A stretch of 64,000 nucleotides of DNA from Lepidurus packardi (lineage: Eukaryota > Arthropoda > Branchiopoda > Notostraca > Triopsidae), in the NCBI GenBank assembly GCA_023053545.1, contig JAKZAN010000001.1, positions 10,746,565-10,810,564 of the forward strand, given 5' to 3'. Below are positions 21,294 through 34,800 of this stretch, piece by piece. Under the pieces are notes generated by a model. It did not search any database. It saw only the letters and a program-made list of their open reading frames with translations, and was not told the origin of the DNA. Every line of letters starts with the position of its first letter. The first letter of the stretch is position 1. Made by a program: the position numbers and the translations under genes.

Positions 21294-24092
21294 ATGTTGC
21301 TAACATCTTTCTTTATGTTAATTATTGTGTCGATTTGGGAAGCGGGTGGTTCTACACGTTCTAAACATTCGCTCCCAATCCCTATATGTGCAGGAGGTCA
21401 TTCCCTACGTGGTTTGACCTCAAATCAGTGGCCAAGACCTGACAAACCTTTAGTTTGTTGTGAAGAAAATGGCGTTTGTTATGAAAATCAACCACTGACG
21501 GAGTTTCCAAAGGAGAGCGCTATATTCGACTTCAATTCGACGCACTGGAAAAATTTAGTACGGAATATCCATGTGCGAACTAAACGGTAAAAAAATCCAA
21601 ATGAAAAAATCCAAATGTTAAATTATGAATATAAATATAGAGAAAAATGAAATACATGCTGATTTTTTTTTTCAGGCAAGCCACGTCTTGTTCTGGTGCC
21701 TGCTCGCTACCGTCGGAAATTACAGTCTGTCCCACCAATACTTCAATTTTATTTCCCTTGTCTGGAATTTCCATCACGAGACGTAATTATTCCAACTTAA
21801 TTTAGTCTTAATAATTAGCGACATCTACATAAATAATTATATTACTACTTTGTAATAATTTGCTTAAAATGTTTTCTTCACAGAAAGTCGAGTTAATATT
21901 GCCCAATATCCTCCCGTCTTTATCCAGCCTGTAATTTACAATCGTTGTCTGAAAACCGATTGCCAATTGTTGGGCGGGTTATGCAGTCAGGTTTGTAAAA
22001 CTAGATACTTGTTCCATTCTGTTTAATTAAGTTTAATTTGAGTATATTATTTCCCATGTATGAAAGGCACAATGCAGATCTAACGTTTTTTTAGATTAAG
22101 GACACTACTCCGCTATAAATTAAAAAAAAAATATTGCTTTATATCGTATGCGCAGAATCTATGCGCGTTTACTTAAGTCCATAGTAAAGGTGTGCCGCCA
22201 CCTATCGAGCATACGGAAACATAGTTATAGGAAATAACCCAAGTTCTAAATTTCGTAAATTGCGTTTCAAGTTCTAATGTTTAATTTTGTATCTTCAAAT
22301 TTTTCGGAAGGTTCTGGTACCGCAAGCTCTATTTATATACATCCAAAAGGACGAGAAGATAGTCACGGAGCTGGATTTTGTGTATGTTGAAGGCGGATGT
22401 CAATGTACCCCGAATTTGGGGGGAAATCTGCAAGGACTCACTATTGGCGTTGATCCAATATTTTCGACCGTCTTTCGAGCCGTCACGGGCAGAATCCTCG
22501 ATTTTACCAAACTACAGGCTCATCTGAATTCTTCCCAAGTTGTTACCAGTTCCCCCATCAGTACTCTACCTGGCCCGATTCCGAGGATCAAAACTTCTGT
22601 TAAGGCCACTGGAGTTAATACCACGTTATTCCAATCAAAGCAGTCGAGTTCAGTTAACACCACTGAGACCTCACAAGGTCGTCGAGCTGTAGCAATGGAT
22701 GACGAAGACTTAAATTTTCAACCAGCCATTCAGGATGATTTCGACGAAAATGATAATGAGTTGGAATATCCAAAATCACTAAACCAAGTCCTTGAATTTG
22801 AAGTTAGTCATGATCAATCCGAGCTAAGTAATTCTCCTGCCTATTCAGATGACTCCGAAGGATCAGAAACCCTAGATTCACCGTCTCCTGATTGCGTCGA
22901 GGTTCACGAGGAAGAGGGCGACAGTGATACAGAGTTAAAGGCTCTCCCTCCAGCTTACAACAATCCGAAAATAGATTTGAGCGATTCTGAATCGCTTACT
23001 CATTCTGAATCATTGGCTCACAATTTAGCAGGAATGGATGAACACAATGACCTGCAGCATTTTGCACTTGGCGAGGATTCGTCTGACTCCGCTGATCTGC
23101 AACACTTTCAACTAGATAGTGATTCTCCTGATTCTCATAACCTTCAACAATTTCAACTAGATAGTGATTCTCCTGATTCCCATAACCTTCAACAATTTCA
23201 GCTAAACGATGATTATACCTATTCTAACCTCGAATCCAGCCACCCCGAATCACCTTTCCTCGATCCTGAAGAACTTAACCAAGCAGCGGAGAGTTTCCAG
23301 CCAGATTTGGAAGAATCCAATGATTTTAACGCTGCTGAACCGTCTGAACACTCAGAAGAAGCAACTCTAGAAGAAATTTCTGTTTTTCAGATTGATGAAG
23401 AGAATTCCCAGTCCGATTTCAGTGTCTCTCTTCTTGATTCCGACGACCTTGAATCAGCCAATTTTCCAGAATCAGTATCACTCCATTCTAACACAATTAA
23501 CGCAGAACATGTCCATAGTGATTCCGAAGTCGACGATTCTCCTCCAAATGTTTTCAGTTTTGAATCCTCTTCGACTTCAGAACCATTGCTACCCGAGTTA
23601 GCGGATACTGACCCAGAACCAGACCATTTTTCCTTCGAGCTAGAAAATTCTATCCCCGATACCAGTGATCTTATGTTCGGTGCTAATCCGGAACCAATCT
23701 CGTTATCTGAAAGTACTGATTCTGTAGTAACAGGTCAAGGATCGAAATTGACAGCTGGTCCGGAAGCCGAAGACACTGTCAAGAAAGACGTTGATCAAAA
23801 TCAGAACCAAATCTCATCCCTCTTCAATTCTTTCACTCACCTTTTCACCAAAGTAGAGTCTAATTCCTACCACAAAATCATTCCTACAGCTGCCTACAAC
23901 TACCACGTGATGCAAGCGTCTCCTCCTCCCAAACGCCCCATGGTTACCACCGATTCTCCGCCCCCACAAACCCAACTACCGAAACCCATGCAACCCCTCC
24001 CCGCGGAATCCTTACCGTGTACCAACTGTCCGATTCTGATTCCGCCGAAATTCTTCGATCCTATCAAGTCACTACTCGGCAAACATTCATAG
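21294..24092 (+). CDS. Secreted cystine-knot cytokine precursor (IL-17-like) with long acidic C-terminal tail
   Basis: Exons 21294-21586, 21676-21782, 21884-21990 and 22311-24092 give 762 residues in frame. The N-terminus is a signal peptide (MLLTSFFMLIIVSIWEAGG). A cysteine-bearing prodomain of about 80 residues ends in the furin-type site RTKR, formed across the first intron. The next roughly 105 residues resemble the IL-17 cystine-knot fold: a Cys-Pro start (VCPTN), QYPPVFIQPVI before the first knot cysteines, VPQALFIYI, and a final GCQCTP matching the family GCTCV/P end. From about residue 225 the chain becomes a roughly 500-residue Asp/Glu/Ser-rich, apparently disordered tail with a 15-residue tandem repeat, closing with a proline-rich stretch and a CTNC pair. 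The tail is in the same uninterrupted exon as the end of the knot. A Spatzle/neurotrophin-type knot is the main alternative. The ATG at 21294 is chosen because it opens the signal peptide. Confidence 0.6.
23041..23211 (+). repeat. 45-bp tandem repeat in the cytokine tail
   Basis: Nearly four copies of a 15-residue unit of the form LQ(H/Q)FQLDSDSPDSHN. The two central copies are almost identical at the DNA level, so the array probably varies in copy number. Confidence 0.8.
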
Positions 24093-24224
24093 ATTGATTA
24101 ATCCTTTCCCTCTAACGTTCGTTGGTTAAGAAGACTTTTATTTCTGTTATCTGATCTTGTTGATTCTTCATACAAACCTTAACGTAAAATTCTTAGAAAT
24201 TTCTTTGGAACAAGTCTAGGTTTA

Positions 24225-27200
24225 TTATGAGGTGGAGCCATTCTGGTGGGCGCTACGGAACTCGAGGTCGGAATCACGTCTTACAATGTGATACGACAAT
24301 AATTGTACTGCGTCAGGATCGTACTCTGCCGAGTTCTGAGTTTCCGCAATGATATCTGCTAGGAGTGTGTTCTGTGGCTCGGAAGCGGCCTCCAGAGGCG
24401 AAGGTAGGGGGAAATCTGGGTCTGACGAAGTCATGGACGGAGCGTGAAAATCGTCCTCGTCAGCCAAGGCATTTCTGCGAGCCATCTGTAGCGGTATTTC
24501 TTCACCCGGAGCTGCTGAAGCGGCTTCCAGATTGTACTGGCCTTTACTGGCTCCTCCGCGGAATGTTTTGAAGGATTTTGCGTGCCAGTTTCCCAAGACC
24601 TCTTTTAAGCTCCGTCTTCCAGCACTATTACGCGACCAGGTTGGACTCGCAGGCGTTCGAGCGATTCCTAATTCGTCAGCTAGTTCAAAGCTCACTTGTT
24701 TCTCTAAATTGGCGCCGTTCTTATAATTTACACTGGCTCCATGGAACAGACTTTCGTTATATTCTATGATAGAAAAAGAACTGAATCAGATTCTACTCAA
24801 ACTAATTTCACGGTAACATCGACAATCAACCGTAGAAGGGAATTACTGATGGGTTTGTCATAGCCTACGGGAGGCCAACCGGGTTTCTTCATTAACTGAA
24901 GTTCTAATTTTTCAAAAGCGTACCGCGGTCCCTTCCATTGCTTAATTATGGGCATTAAGACGTGGAATACCCATCCTTTTAAGAAATATTGCTGTGGGAA
25001 TCAGTTTACATTAATTTTCTTTAAGTGATTTTGGGCGAATTATTTTTCTAAAACTTAAAATGTACCTCCCAGATGAAACAAAGGATCCCACCAGCCACGC
25101 CCAGTCCCAGCAGTACGCCTGCATAGTCTGTATAAGGAAACGGTTTGAAATTGAATGCTTCTTTAAAGCTTGGAGTGTCGACAAAGAAAAGCACACAGAC
25201 TGCAATCACCGCCTCTAGCGCCCATGCCATGAAAACCCCTACCAATTTGTACAGGAAATTTCAGTAAATCATTAGCTTGTCAAGCAGGAATTAGTTGACT
25301 CAGTAAAGTGAATCCTTACAATTTTTATAAAAGGGCTGGGCGTAGGGAGCAGCTGGTGAGAAGACGAAGGCAGAAGCGGAAGTACCGATCATAAGCAAGA
25401 GGTAAATGGTGGTTTCCTCATAGGAGGGGTTTGGAGGGAATTTCCCAGCCTCGAAAACGAAGGGTTCGAACCTATGAAATGACATTAAAATGAAATATTT
25501 TGGGTTCTTTCAAACGCTTAAAAATTATGTCCTTCTTACCAAGGTTGCTGTAAGCAGTAGAACCAGCCCACAACGAGGACCAATATCTGCCAGACAAGGA
25601 ATGAAACGAAGGAAAATAGTGGTAAAACTGCCCATAGGTGACGTGGAGGGCGTCGAGGGTGCAGATAAGGGAAAGGTTGGGCTTTTCCTATTGAGAAAAA
25701 AGGGACGATGAAGAAGCAGAGGTCGAAGATATAGTATTGGAAGTCGCTGGGTTCAGAAGAAATCTACATAGATGTTTCTGTTTAATTAGACTTTTCTTTA
25801 TGTTTACAAATTTCTGGAGAATTTACGCTGAAAAGCAGCATGACACCCGCAAGGAGTACAAATGAAGCCGATACGGCGAAGAAGAACGTAGAAAATGCCG
25901 AAGTAACAGCACAGCGGCCGTGACGGATAAGGTAAGGAACGCAAGCAATGTTGGCTTCTAATTCCATCAAAAATGTAAACACGTGAAGTAATTCTTATTT
26001 CTGTTTTTACTTTGGGATGTGAATGGAGCTGCGACAGAAGCTTCCGCGGCGGACAAGGAGATGCCTGCGTGGGCTGTTTTGAGTGCTGAACTGTCATTGA
26101 ATCCGTCGCCTACCATTCCCACTTGATGTCTAAGTACATTATTGGCAGAAATAAGGGTAAATTTGCTTTGGCCGAACTAAGTAACTCACCCTTGGTTCTG
26201 CAGGATTTCGATGAGCTGAACTTTCTGCTCTGGCAGCATTCGCGCAAAGACTTTACCTCGGTGCACTGCAGTTTCTAGTAAAATTTGGTCCTGGGAATGC
26301 AGTAATTCGAACGTTTTACCGTCCATGATGAAGGAGTAATGTCCTTGGTGGATATTTCTCAATCCACAGTCCTACAAATGTGTAGCTTACATTTTTTTTA
26401 ATTCGATTAACTGATTTTTGGTTCTTCTTTTTACTTTTCGGCTGAGTAAGCTAATTTCTGCTATAGGATCAACGTACTGGACGTTGAGATGTTGTGCAGC
26501 GTGTATGGAAGCTTCCACAACGTGAGCTCGCATTTCGATTACGTTATCATTAGCTTCAACCATATTGCAAGCTCTTGCCATCGTCAATGCCGTTTGCAGG
26601 TTGTCACCTTAACCAATTATGTTTAATTTCTATTGCTTTAGTTTAAGACACTGCAGTAACATAACTTTAGTTCGATTTTACTGAAATGGTAATAGCATTT
26701 CTTAATTGTTATCTATATGTTAACTACTAAAAACTTTTATACAATAAGCGTAGCCTTATGTGTCTGGTTAGGTCTCTCCTAATTACTACGGCATTCATTC
26801 ATAATACCTTCTTAATTATCTACGTATACATAACTGTCCGATTTTCTTAAACTTACCGGTAACCATGACGGTACGGATATTAGCTTGGTGCAGTTCATGG
26901 AGGGTGGGCGTGGTCTCGGGTTTTAACTGGTTTTGGGTAAGGAGGAGACCCAGTAATTCCACATCTACCTCTAATTCCTCACGGTTGAAAGTATTGAGCT
27001 GACTCCATGCCAAGTCCTTAAGATCCCGTCTGCCTATGGCCAGTACGCGGTACCCTTGCTTGGTATAATAGGTTAGCACTTGCTCATAATTATTAGGCAC
27101 TGTAAAAGATTTTTAAAAAACGAAAGTCGAAGAATTTTTGTGTGGTTTAAAGAAATAAATTCTTCAAGTAGTTTTTTACCGGTCAAAGGGTCAGCCAAGG

Positions 27201-30200
27201 AAAACAACATTTCAGGAGAACCTTTCATGTACATTTGGTATCCGCTTTCATTCTTACTTTGTACCAACACAGACATTCGCTGTAATGCTGATTCGAAGGG
27301 AAATTGCTTCAGAATGGCTATTTCTGTCTCTGTATCGGCTTGGCCTGGTGGCGGATGAACCAATAGGGGCGTTCCCTTACCATAATTTGGGTTATCCCCC
27401 AACGGACCCTCTTCTAGGATCTATTTTTATATAAAAAAAAGTTATCCAAATATGTCATGTTTTTGGAAGTCAAGAATTATTTCGCGGATTTTAACAGCAA
27501 TAATTTACCCAATGAGTGGCTTCAAACATTTTCTGGTCCACAGTGAACCCAGATAGCTTCCCGTCGATAGTAATTAACGAGTGGCACGTCGTCAAGGCTT
27601 GTAATAGTTTACTACCACGAGGCAGAATCGAAACGTCATTCACCATTCCTTGGAATTGTTGATCTTTGGTGGGCAACACTCCTTCCAAGTCCAAATCCCC
27701 TTCAGTTAATGTTCCGGTCTACGGAATTGTATTATTTAAATATATATTCCAGAATATAACTTGCAGTAACTATTATTAAATTAAATGAGTTAAAATGCAT
27801 TTTTTCTTACCTTGTCAAAACACATGACATCAACTCCTCCGCAGAGATTTATATATTTGGAATTCAAGCAGAAAATTCCTTCTTTTTTTAGCCGCTTTTG
27901 CGCCATAGCATTAATAGTTGTCAAAGCGGCCGGTAGGATGGGCGGAACCACAAACGTTACCAAGTCAATACTATTGAGAATAATTTCTGTCACTGTGCCC
28001 TATTTAAAAGGAAAAAATGGAATCAAAGCAATAGGTATAGGACATCATAATATTATTTTTTAAGAAAAGAACGTACGCCGTTTAGAATCCAAACATAAGC
28101 GCTGTAGCACATGGCTCCCAAGCCAATCACGAAGAAAGCCACAACACATTTCATGAAATCTTGGTACAAGTGAAAATCCACAGGTTTCGGAAACAAGATG
28201 GATCGCACTAATTCCCCTTTCAAGGACATGAACCCTTAAAAGACAGGAAAGACTCTAATCTAAAATCTGACCTCTAAAACTGGTTTAAGGAAAACTGTGA
28301 TTGCTTTTCTCTGATTGTAATTAACAGTTTTTATATCGTTTTTACCCTTACCTGTGCGTATAACGACCACGTGGAGGTACTGGGTATCGTCACCTGTGCC
28401 TCTGCCTTGGATGAACTGTGTTCCCGAGAAGAGAACATGTCGTTTGTGTGCCTCGCAATCGAAATTCATTTGGTTATCACAAGGCAATGGCGTCTAAGAA
28501 TAATGTTTTACGTTAAGCATTTAATTAATTATAATTTATGACAAATAAGCCAGTTTTATAGTAAGGCTCAATTGGCTCAGCTAGCTTGTGTTATAACTAC
28601 CGCTAGATGACAGGTCTTACTTTGCAGGGCCCATATAAACGCTCTTAGTTAATTTGGCGCATACAACAGCGCGTGTGAAACCGTTTACCCAATTTGCATG
28701 AAATTTTTGTGAAGGATACAGTAACAAATTATATCTACTTTAAGCAATATAAAAGCCTTAGACAACTGAATAAAACTAAAAATAACAATAATTATACTAT
28801 CTTACTTTTGTAATTGGCACGGATTCACCAGTAAGCATCGATTCATCCATGGAACAGGTGCCTTGGATTAAAACGCAATCGAAATGGATAGGCTGGGATC
28901 CTTGGGCGAGAATTAGGACTCTGTCGCCCGGTATAACTTCCGTAGAATCCACAATTAATTCTAAACCAATATTCGCTTAGTTTTTCTTTAAATGATTAAA
29001 AAGCATAAGAAATGAGCAAACCTTGACCGTTACGCCTTACTGTAACTTGGCCAGCAGTCCTCATTTTTTCTCTTAATGCCCTAGTTTGCTACAAAAAACA
29101 AACAATTCCATTAATTTCATGGTGATACTCTCCTTTTTTTATCTTACTCGACGAGTTTCCCAAACAGACATACTAACCGCTACGAGGGTCATCAGAATAA
29201 TCACCGCCGATAGATAATAAAATCCTTGGACTGCCCATAGGATCGTCGTGTATGTTTGAAGTAGATAAAATGGATTTGAAATCTGTTGCAAAAATCCACG
29301 TTTACATATAAGAGCCAGCATTCATGAACTTTCTAATGAATTATAATAAATTACTATTTTTTAAAATCATCTTAAAATTTATTTTCGAATAGCGTTTTCC
29401 TTTGGGAACCCTAATGCTAAACTTTCATCCACTGAGTGCACTTAGCATTTTCCATTCGGAATGGACTGCAAGTTTAGTGGCACTGGGCAAATTCAATTGG
29501 GAAGTGCGATGAATTGCAACTTTTCCTGCACCGAGTTTTTCAGCATTGCTACAGTTCGAGTGCGGTTGTTTTTGACGCCAAATATAAGCATAACAGTTGT
29601 TTTGGCACTGGCTGGGTGCTTTGACGTCATAGTGGCGAAAACTCAGAAACTGATGCAGCACTAAAAATGCACTCAGTGTTCCCAAAGGAAAACGATAAGA
29701 ATAAAAGCCCACATTAACTTCAAGTAGGTGACATTTAATATGCAATTCCTCTCATTGAGACGGATATATTCCAAGAAATACTTACTTCTTGCCAAACTAG
29801 TTGCCACGCGGGTGATACGATGACGTCAATCGAATTAGAGCCATATAAAGCGAACATTTCCGCTGCTGAGGCTGCTTCTAGTCCTTGGCGCCGCTCGTAG
29901 AACTGATCACAACTTTGATCAAGGTCGTAAGGTCTATACAGGTTATCAATTAATCCCCCAACTTTTCTTTTTACTTTTCTTGTTATAAACAAAAATTACC
30001 TAATTTTCACGAAATGCATAATACCAGCGTCCCAGGCATACTTAATGTTCTTGTTATGGAAATACTTCTCGTACGGCAGATTCTTTTGGGTGTCGGCATT
30101 GGCATAAACAGTTTCCTCGAATAATTGCCCGAAAGAATCCTGAAATTACACGAAAGGCGACGATAACTAGCTTCTCCTAGCGTATTGGTTGAAACAAGGA

Positions 30201-30664
30201 AACTCGTAATCCCTAGCACTATTAGCATAATAAGATTGTATGTATCTAAAACAATAGCGCAAAAATATCTATAATCCATGCTGATTTAATCTTGTTGTTC
30301 TAACTTTCTTAACTGCTCCAAGTCAAGCACTTCTGTAGCCTTTCCAATAGTTTATGTGAAAAAATACTTTACTTTAATGAGCAGTGTCTTTGCCTGGCCA
30401 AGTTTGCACCGTTCATAAAGGAAGTTAAGCTTCCATTGCTTCTTCCAGGACACAATCATGAACATTATTCCTCCAGTAAGCACTATGGCAGCAAGAGCCA
30501 AGCAGAACTTGGTCTTGTTTGCTCGAAAACTCTCCACTTCCTAATAAAACACTTTAGAACCTGATATAAAAGTCTCGAAGAAAATGATAAAAAAGTAATT
30601 AAAATACCATTTCGTCTTTTTCGCCAATATTAAGCTTAATGGGCAAGGATGTTTTTTGCCCCAT
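24225..30664 (-). CDS. P5B-type cation/polyamine-transporting ATPase (ATP13A family)
   Basis: Endolysosomal P-type pump of the ATP13A2/3 group. Twenty-two exons (minus): 30664-30608, 30540-30373, 30139-30000, 29933-29786, 29282-29148, 29088-29022, 28960-28806, 28493-28352, 28234-28077, 27999-27811, 27718-27509, 27420-27180, 27099-26857, 26607-26435, 26371-26190, 26129-26011, 25957-25827, 25763-25540, 25471-25320, 25238-25066, 24991-24847, 24763-24225. All phases agree, giving 1296 residues. Motifs: TGES (about 282-285), the P5B membrane motif PPILP (about 409-413), the phosphorylation site DKTGTLT split by an intron (Asp about 452), and [11 protein letters not shown] in the hinge. The N-terminal spike (NRTE-like region), the ten-helix layout and a short N-terminus fit the family. 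The last exon adds an unusually long hydrophilic tail of about 170 residues. It converges with the cytokine gene (132 bp apart). Which ATP13A paralogue it is cannot be told by eye. Confidence 0.92.
29393..29694. mobile_element. MITE-like inverted-repeat element in an ATP13A intron
   Basis: The ends CGTTTTCCTTTGGGAAC and its complement (GTTCCCAAAGGAAAACG) bound a 302-bp AT-rich segment without an ORF. The arms continue imperfectly into GAGTGCA. It lies within the 29283-29785 intron. Flanking bases ATA(A/G) may be a target duplication, but this is unclear. Confidence 0.65.
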
Positions 30665-31835
30665 TTTTATTTTATTTTTAAATAGAAAAGTGTCACTGTT
30701 TTGGGATCAGAAGAACGTCTCAATTCTCCATGACACAACTTCCACTAAATAAATATCTTCACTAAGCAAATAACTTTCACTAAGCAAATTAGTCTGTCTT
30801 ATAAGACAGCTTAAACGAAATATTGTTTGTCTGTGGAACCTGCGAGGTGAGCTGAGCTTATCACCGGTACATGTTAAGATTCTTTCAGCACATTATCTTA
30901 TTTTATCTTATCCACATATGAACACATTCTACTTTGTCCCTCCTTTAAGGAATTACCTCATATTTAAAAAGATTAGAAAAACGCGAGAACAACAAAAAAG
31001 TCGATAAATTATGTTTTGTATGTCGAATCCCTTATAGATCACTCTTTTTTGTAATTATACTGATGTATTTGGATGTAATCAGTAACGTCTACACTGCACA
31101 AAGGTCAAACTGATGCACTTCTAAATTCAAGACTGCGTCAAAAGAATGCTCGATTTTCTCTTGAAGAACTGTGATCTGAATTTCACCAGAAATAAACGCT
31201 TTTCAGGGCCCGGACAGATCCCAGTCTTGTATAGGAAAGATTTCCGTTTTTGTAAATTAAAAGGAAGTTGGTTTAATAAGATATTTCCGTTTGGGCAAAC
31301 AAACTTAACTTCCATTTCTCGATTTTTAAATGTACATAGAACTTCGAAAACCCAAAACTGAAAAAGACACATTTCCTTTAATTAATTGATTTTGTATATT
31401 CTTAAGGAACAATTTTTCTATCTAAAAGGAAACGGCTGTTTTCAAAGTTTTTGTTTACTTAATTACAATCACAACATCCACAGCTAAACTTCCCCTCACA
31501 TGCAAAAAATTGCAAAGTTGGGGGGAGGGGAGGGATTCTACAGAACTTCGATAAAAAGGGGAGTATTATAGATATATATTACTTTAAAACACGCATAACA
31601 ATTAGCATCCACGCCAGCAGTATTTTTTCCTTAAAAAATTACTGCTGCTTTTTTGTCATTCGCACGCTTGTCTTGGAATGTTCGAGTTTCGTATGGAGTT
31701 TTTTTTTTACTTACTGAGAAGTATTTTTCACAAAATTATAATGTTAATAAATTAAAACAATTATTGCTGCCTTTTAAAAAGGGAGGGTTGAGGGGGATAA
31801 ATAAACTTGACCACATTAAGAAAGCTTTGCAGTTT
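30665..31835. other. Intergenic region between ATP13A and MFSD6-like genes
   Basis: AT-rich. No coding exon or RNA gene recognised. It should hold the ATP13A promoter and the MFSD6-like 3' UTR. Small ORFs on both strands near 31130-31370 overlap each other and show no domain. Confidence 0.5.
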
Positions 31836-34800
31836 TTAGTAATTGCTTTTATAGTTAGTAGAATGACCTGATGACCCGCGAACGTAATCATCATAACGTG
31901 CATCGATATTCGATTGGTGTGCCGCGTAAGCCACGCCCCCGGTACCGGCAGAAATAGTAATGCCGCCACAACTATCTGTAGCTGGGTGGTACTGATCAGC
32001 TCCATAGCCGGTATTTCCATCCACAAAAGGATTTGTTCCTATTTTAAAAATAAACAAGTTCATTTACTTAGAACAATTTCTGTGAGCTCAAAAGTTTAAT
32101 ACTTTAAATTATGTTACTTTTATTTTCTACAGTATTTTTCAATTTTTATAGAGGGTTGAATTTAACCAAAGATAAGATTTTACCAGCCGCGCTAGGAATG
32201 TTCAAAGCCCCATTGTTGACAGAATACGTGGTAGGGCTCGTTGTGCCGTTGTTGACCAGGAGATAGGCATTGGAAGGAGTACGCGGAATCGTAGGATTGG
32301 CAGGTACTCCATGGGGAGCCAAATGCGCCATTTCTTCTGCCACCTTTGAAAGTTTTTTGGGTTAATTAAAGAAGAAGAATTCTTTTTCTTTGCTATTATA
32401 GATTTTTTTTTATTTACGTGATGAGGATCGTCAGTTTGAGGGAGATCGGACACGAACCCTTCCTCGCGCTTGTAGTATGTGATGATCAGGAAAGCGGCTA
32501 GTACTATTATACAGGCAAAGCCATATCCTCGTAACACGGCAGTCGTACCTGACAGCAATACACAATACCGATAATATAAATACTCAAAATATTAAAAAGA
32601 CATTCTTTGTCAATCGAAATCTACTGCCGTTCCACTGTAAAGATGTTTAGCTAAATTAATGATAATGTTTTGTTTAATAATTTTGTCTAAATTAAAGTTT
32701 TGTTCCTCTTTCAACCTTACTTACCATATGCTGTAGCTAACATCCCTCCGAAAATCGTTCCGCAAGCTCGCCCCAGGCCATGATGGATAAACTGGAGAAC
32801 GCCTTGGGCTGAAGCTCGTAACTCTTGAGGAGTATTATGGGCAATGTATGAGCACGCAGCTGCCCATACGGCGGAGTGTGTAATTCCTTTTATAAATAAA
32901 TTGCATTATATTTAACGATAATTAAGATTAGTTATATGTTTCATTATTAAAATTACATTACATTACATTCTTTTTTACCTTGAATGAGTTCAAAGGGCAT
33001 GACCCACCAAGGGCCAGTAATCCAAGAAATGTACAAAAATCTCAAGATATTGCCCACGAGACCCAAACACAAGACTTTGATATGTCCAATTTGCCTAATT
33101 AGCGGGAAACTCAGGAAATAGGCCAGCATTTCCGAAATGTGGTTCACTACCGAGGCCACACCAAAAACTGTCGAAGTTCCTCCGTAATCCTAATTAGTTC
33201 AAATAAGCCATTTTAGTTAAGTATATTTTCTTTCGTTATTAAAAAAACGTGAAGAAAAACTTGCTTGCAAATGCCAAAATAGGAAGGTGAAGATGAGTCC
33301 GATGCCGAATCCCATGAACCAGGCGACGAACATGAAGGCCCCGCATCTCAGGTTCGCAAAATGTTTAAGTACTGGCATCCATTCAGGGATTTTCTTTGTA
33401 TTTTGGGCAAAAACCTTGCTCTAATGGAAAAATAAAATGCAAGTAAAATTAAATAATTAAGTATTATATTCCTTACTTTGCCCAGTAAATTTTTCAACAC
33501 GTCGGTCATCACTTCCTTAGATTTCCCATTGGCGGCAGCACCAGGCATCGGCACGACTACCGGTGGAGGATTCTTGCCCTGAGGCTGGAACTGTATTAGC
33601 AATAATCCAGTTTATATTCAGTATCCAGTCATATTCTTAATTTATTTCTTACATATTTTGAACAGAAAATATAAGAAAAATAATAATGGAAACATGGGCT
33701 TACAGGGTTGTGGGCCGTAGTTTCATTTTGCAAACTGGCATTGGATTGACTGCCTTGCATGGAATAGTCGAAAGGAAGCCGAGTAGCTACACCCATTGCA
33801 CAGAGCATCAGAATTGTGAATGCAGTATAGCAAGGAGTATAATTTCTTTCTTTTTCGTGAACCTAGAAGCCAAAAATATTTAGACTCAAACAAAACTTAA
33901 TTTAATAGATTTCTTTTTTAATCAAGTTGCGGATTTGCCTAACCTGGCAGGGATGGTCGCTAAAGGAATGCGAGTGGTCTAGGATGAGGCAGATTATGAA
34001 CATGGTCAACCCCCATCCGACGGATGCAAACATACGCTGGCGACCGTACTGATCCGCCTTGTCTTTACCCAGCAAGGTCAGAACCGCGGAATCTGCCAAA
34101 GCCAGACTCGGGCAGCAGAAAAATTCGCCGACGACAATGAGAAGGAAAAAAAGGAAAAACACCTTGCGAATATCTTCTAGCTTAAAGACCGTAAAGGAGA
34201 AAGTGGGCGAGACCAGGTTTCCATGTATAGACGGGTCGTAGTTTTCCGCAAAGTCCACCGGGTATGGGGATTTCCCCACGAAATGTGTTGGCTTCATGGG
34301 CGACGTGTGACGCTTCAATCGCACGAAGGTTTTCTCATCCAAAGGAATATCGCGACCGTCTTCTAAGCGCAGAATTTGCTTCCAATTATCCGGTAAATCT
34401 TCGTCTTGTAAGATAAGGGGCGTAGTTTGGGTGGTGGCGTCTTGTAGTTGCTGCAGAAGTTCGTTGCTATTTTCATCACTCAGTACAATCTCATCGTAAT
34501 TCGCCAGTTCCAAGTTATCTTCCCCTTCGTAGGCCTAAGCAATATTTTTTTTTTTAGTGATGAGAGTTTAGCAGTTTTGAAAAAGGTGGGGGGAGCGTAA
34601 GTCCAAACCTGAGTGGCGGCGTTCCAAGGAAGAAGATTATAGTCATCAACAGAGGCACTGCGCTTGGCCATGCGGTTATTACTGGAGCTCGGGATTTGAA
34701 CGTAGAATTCACTGTTGTTGTATACCAAACAGGAAGCAGGGGGAGGGTGAATAAATCCCAAGGGCACGTTGAACACGATCCACGCCCCGAGAGAGCATAG

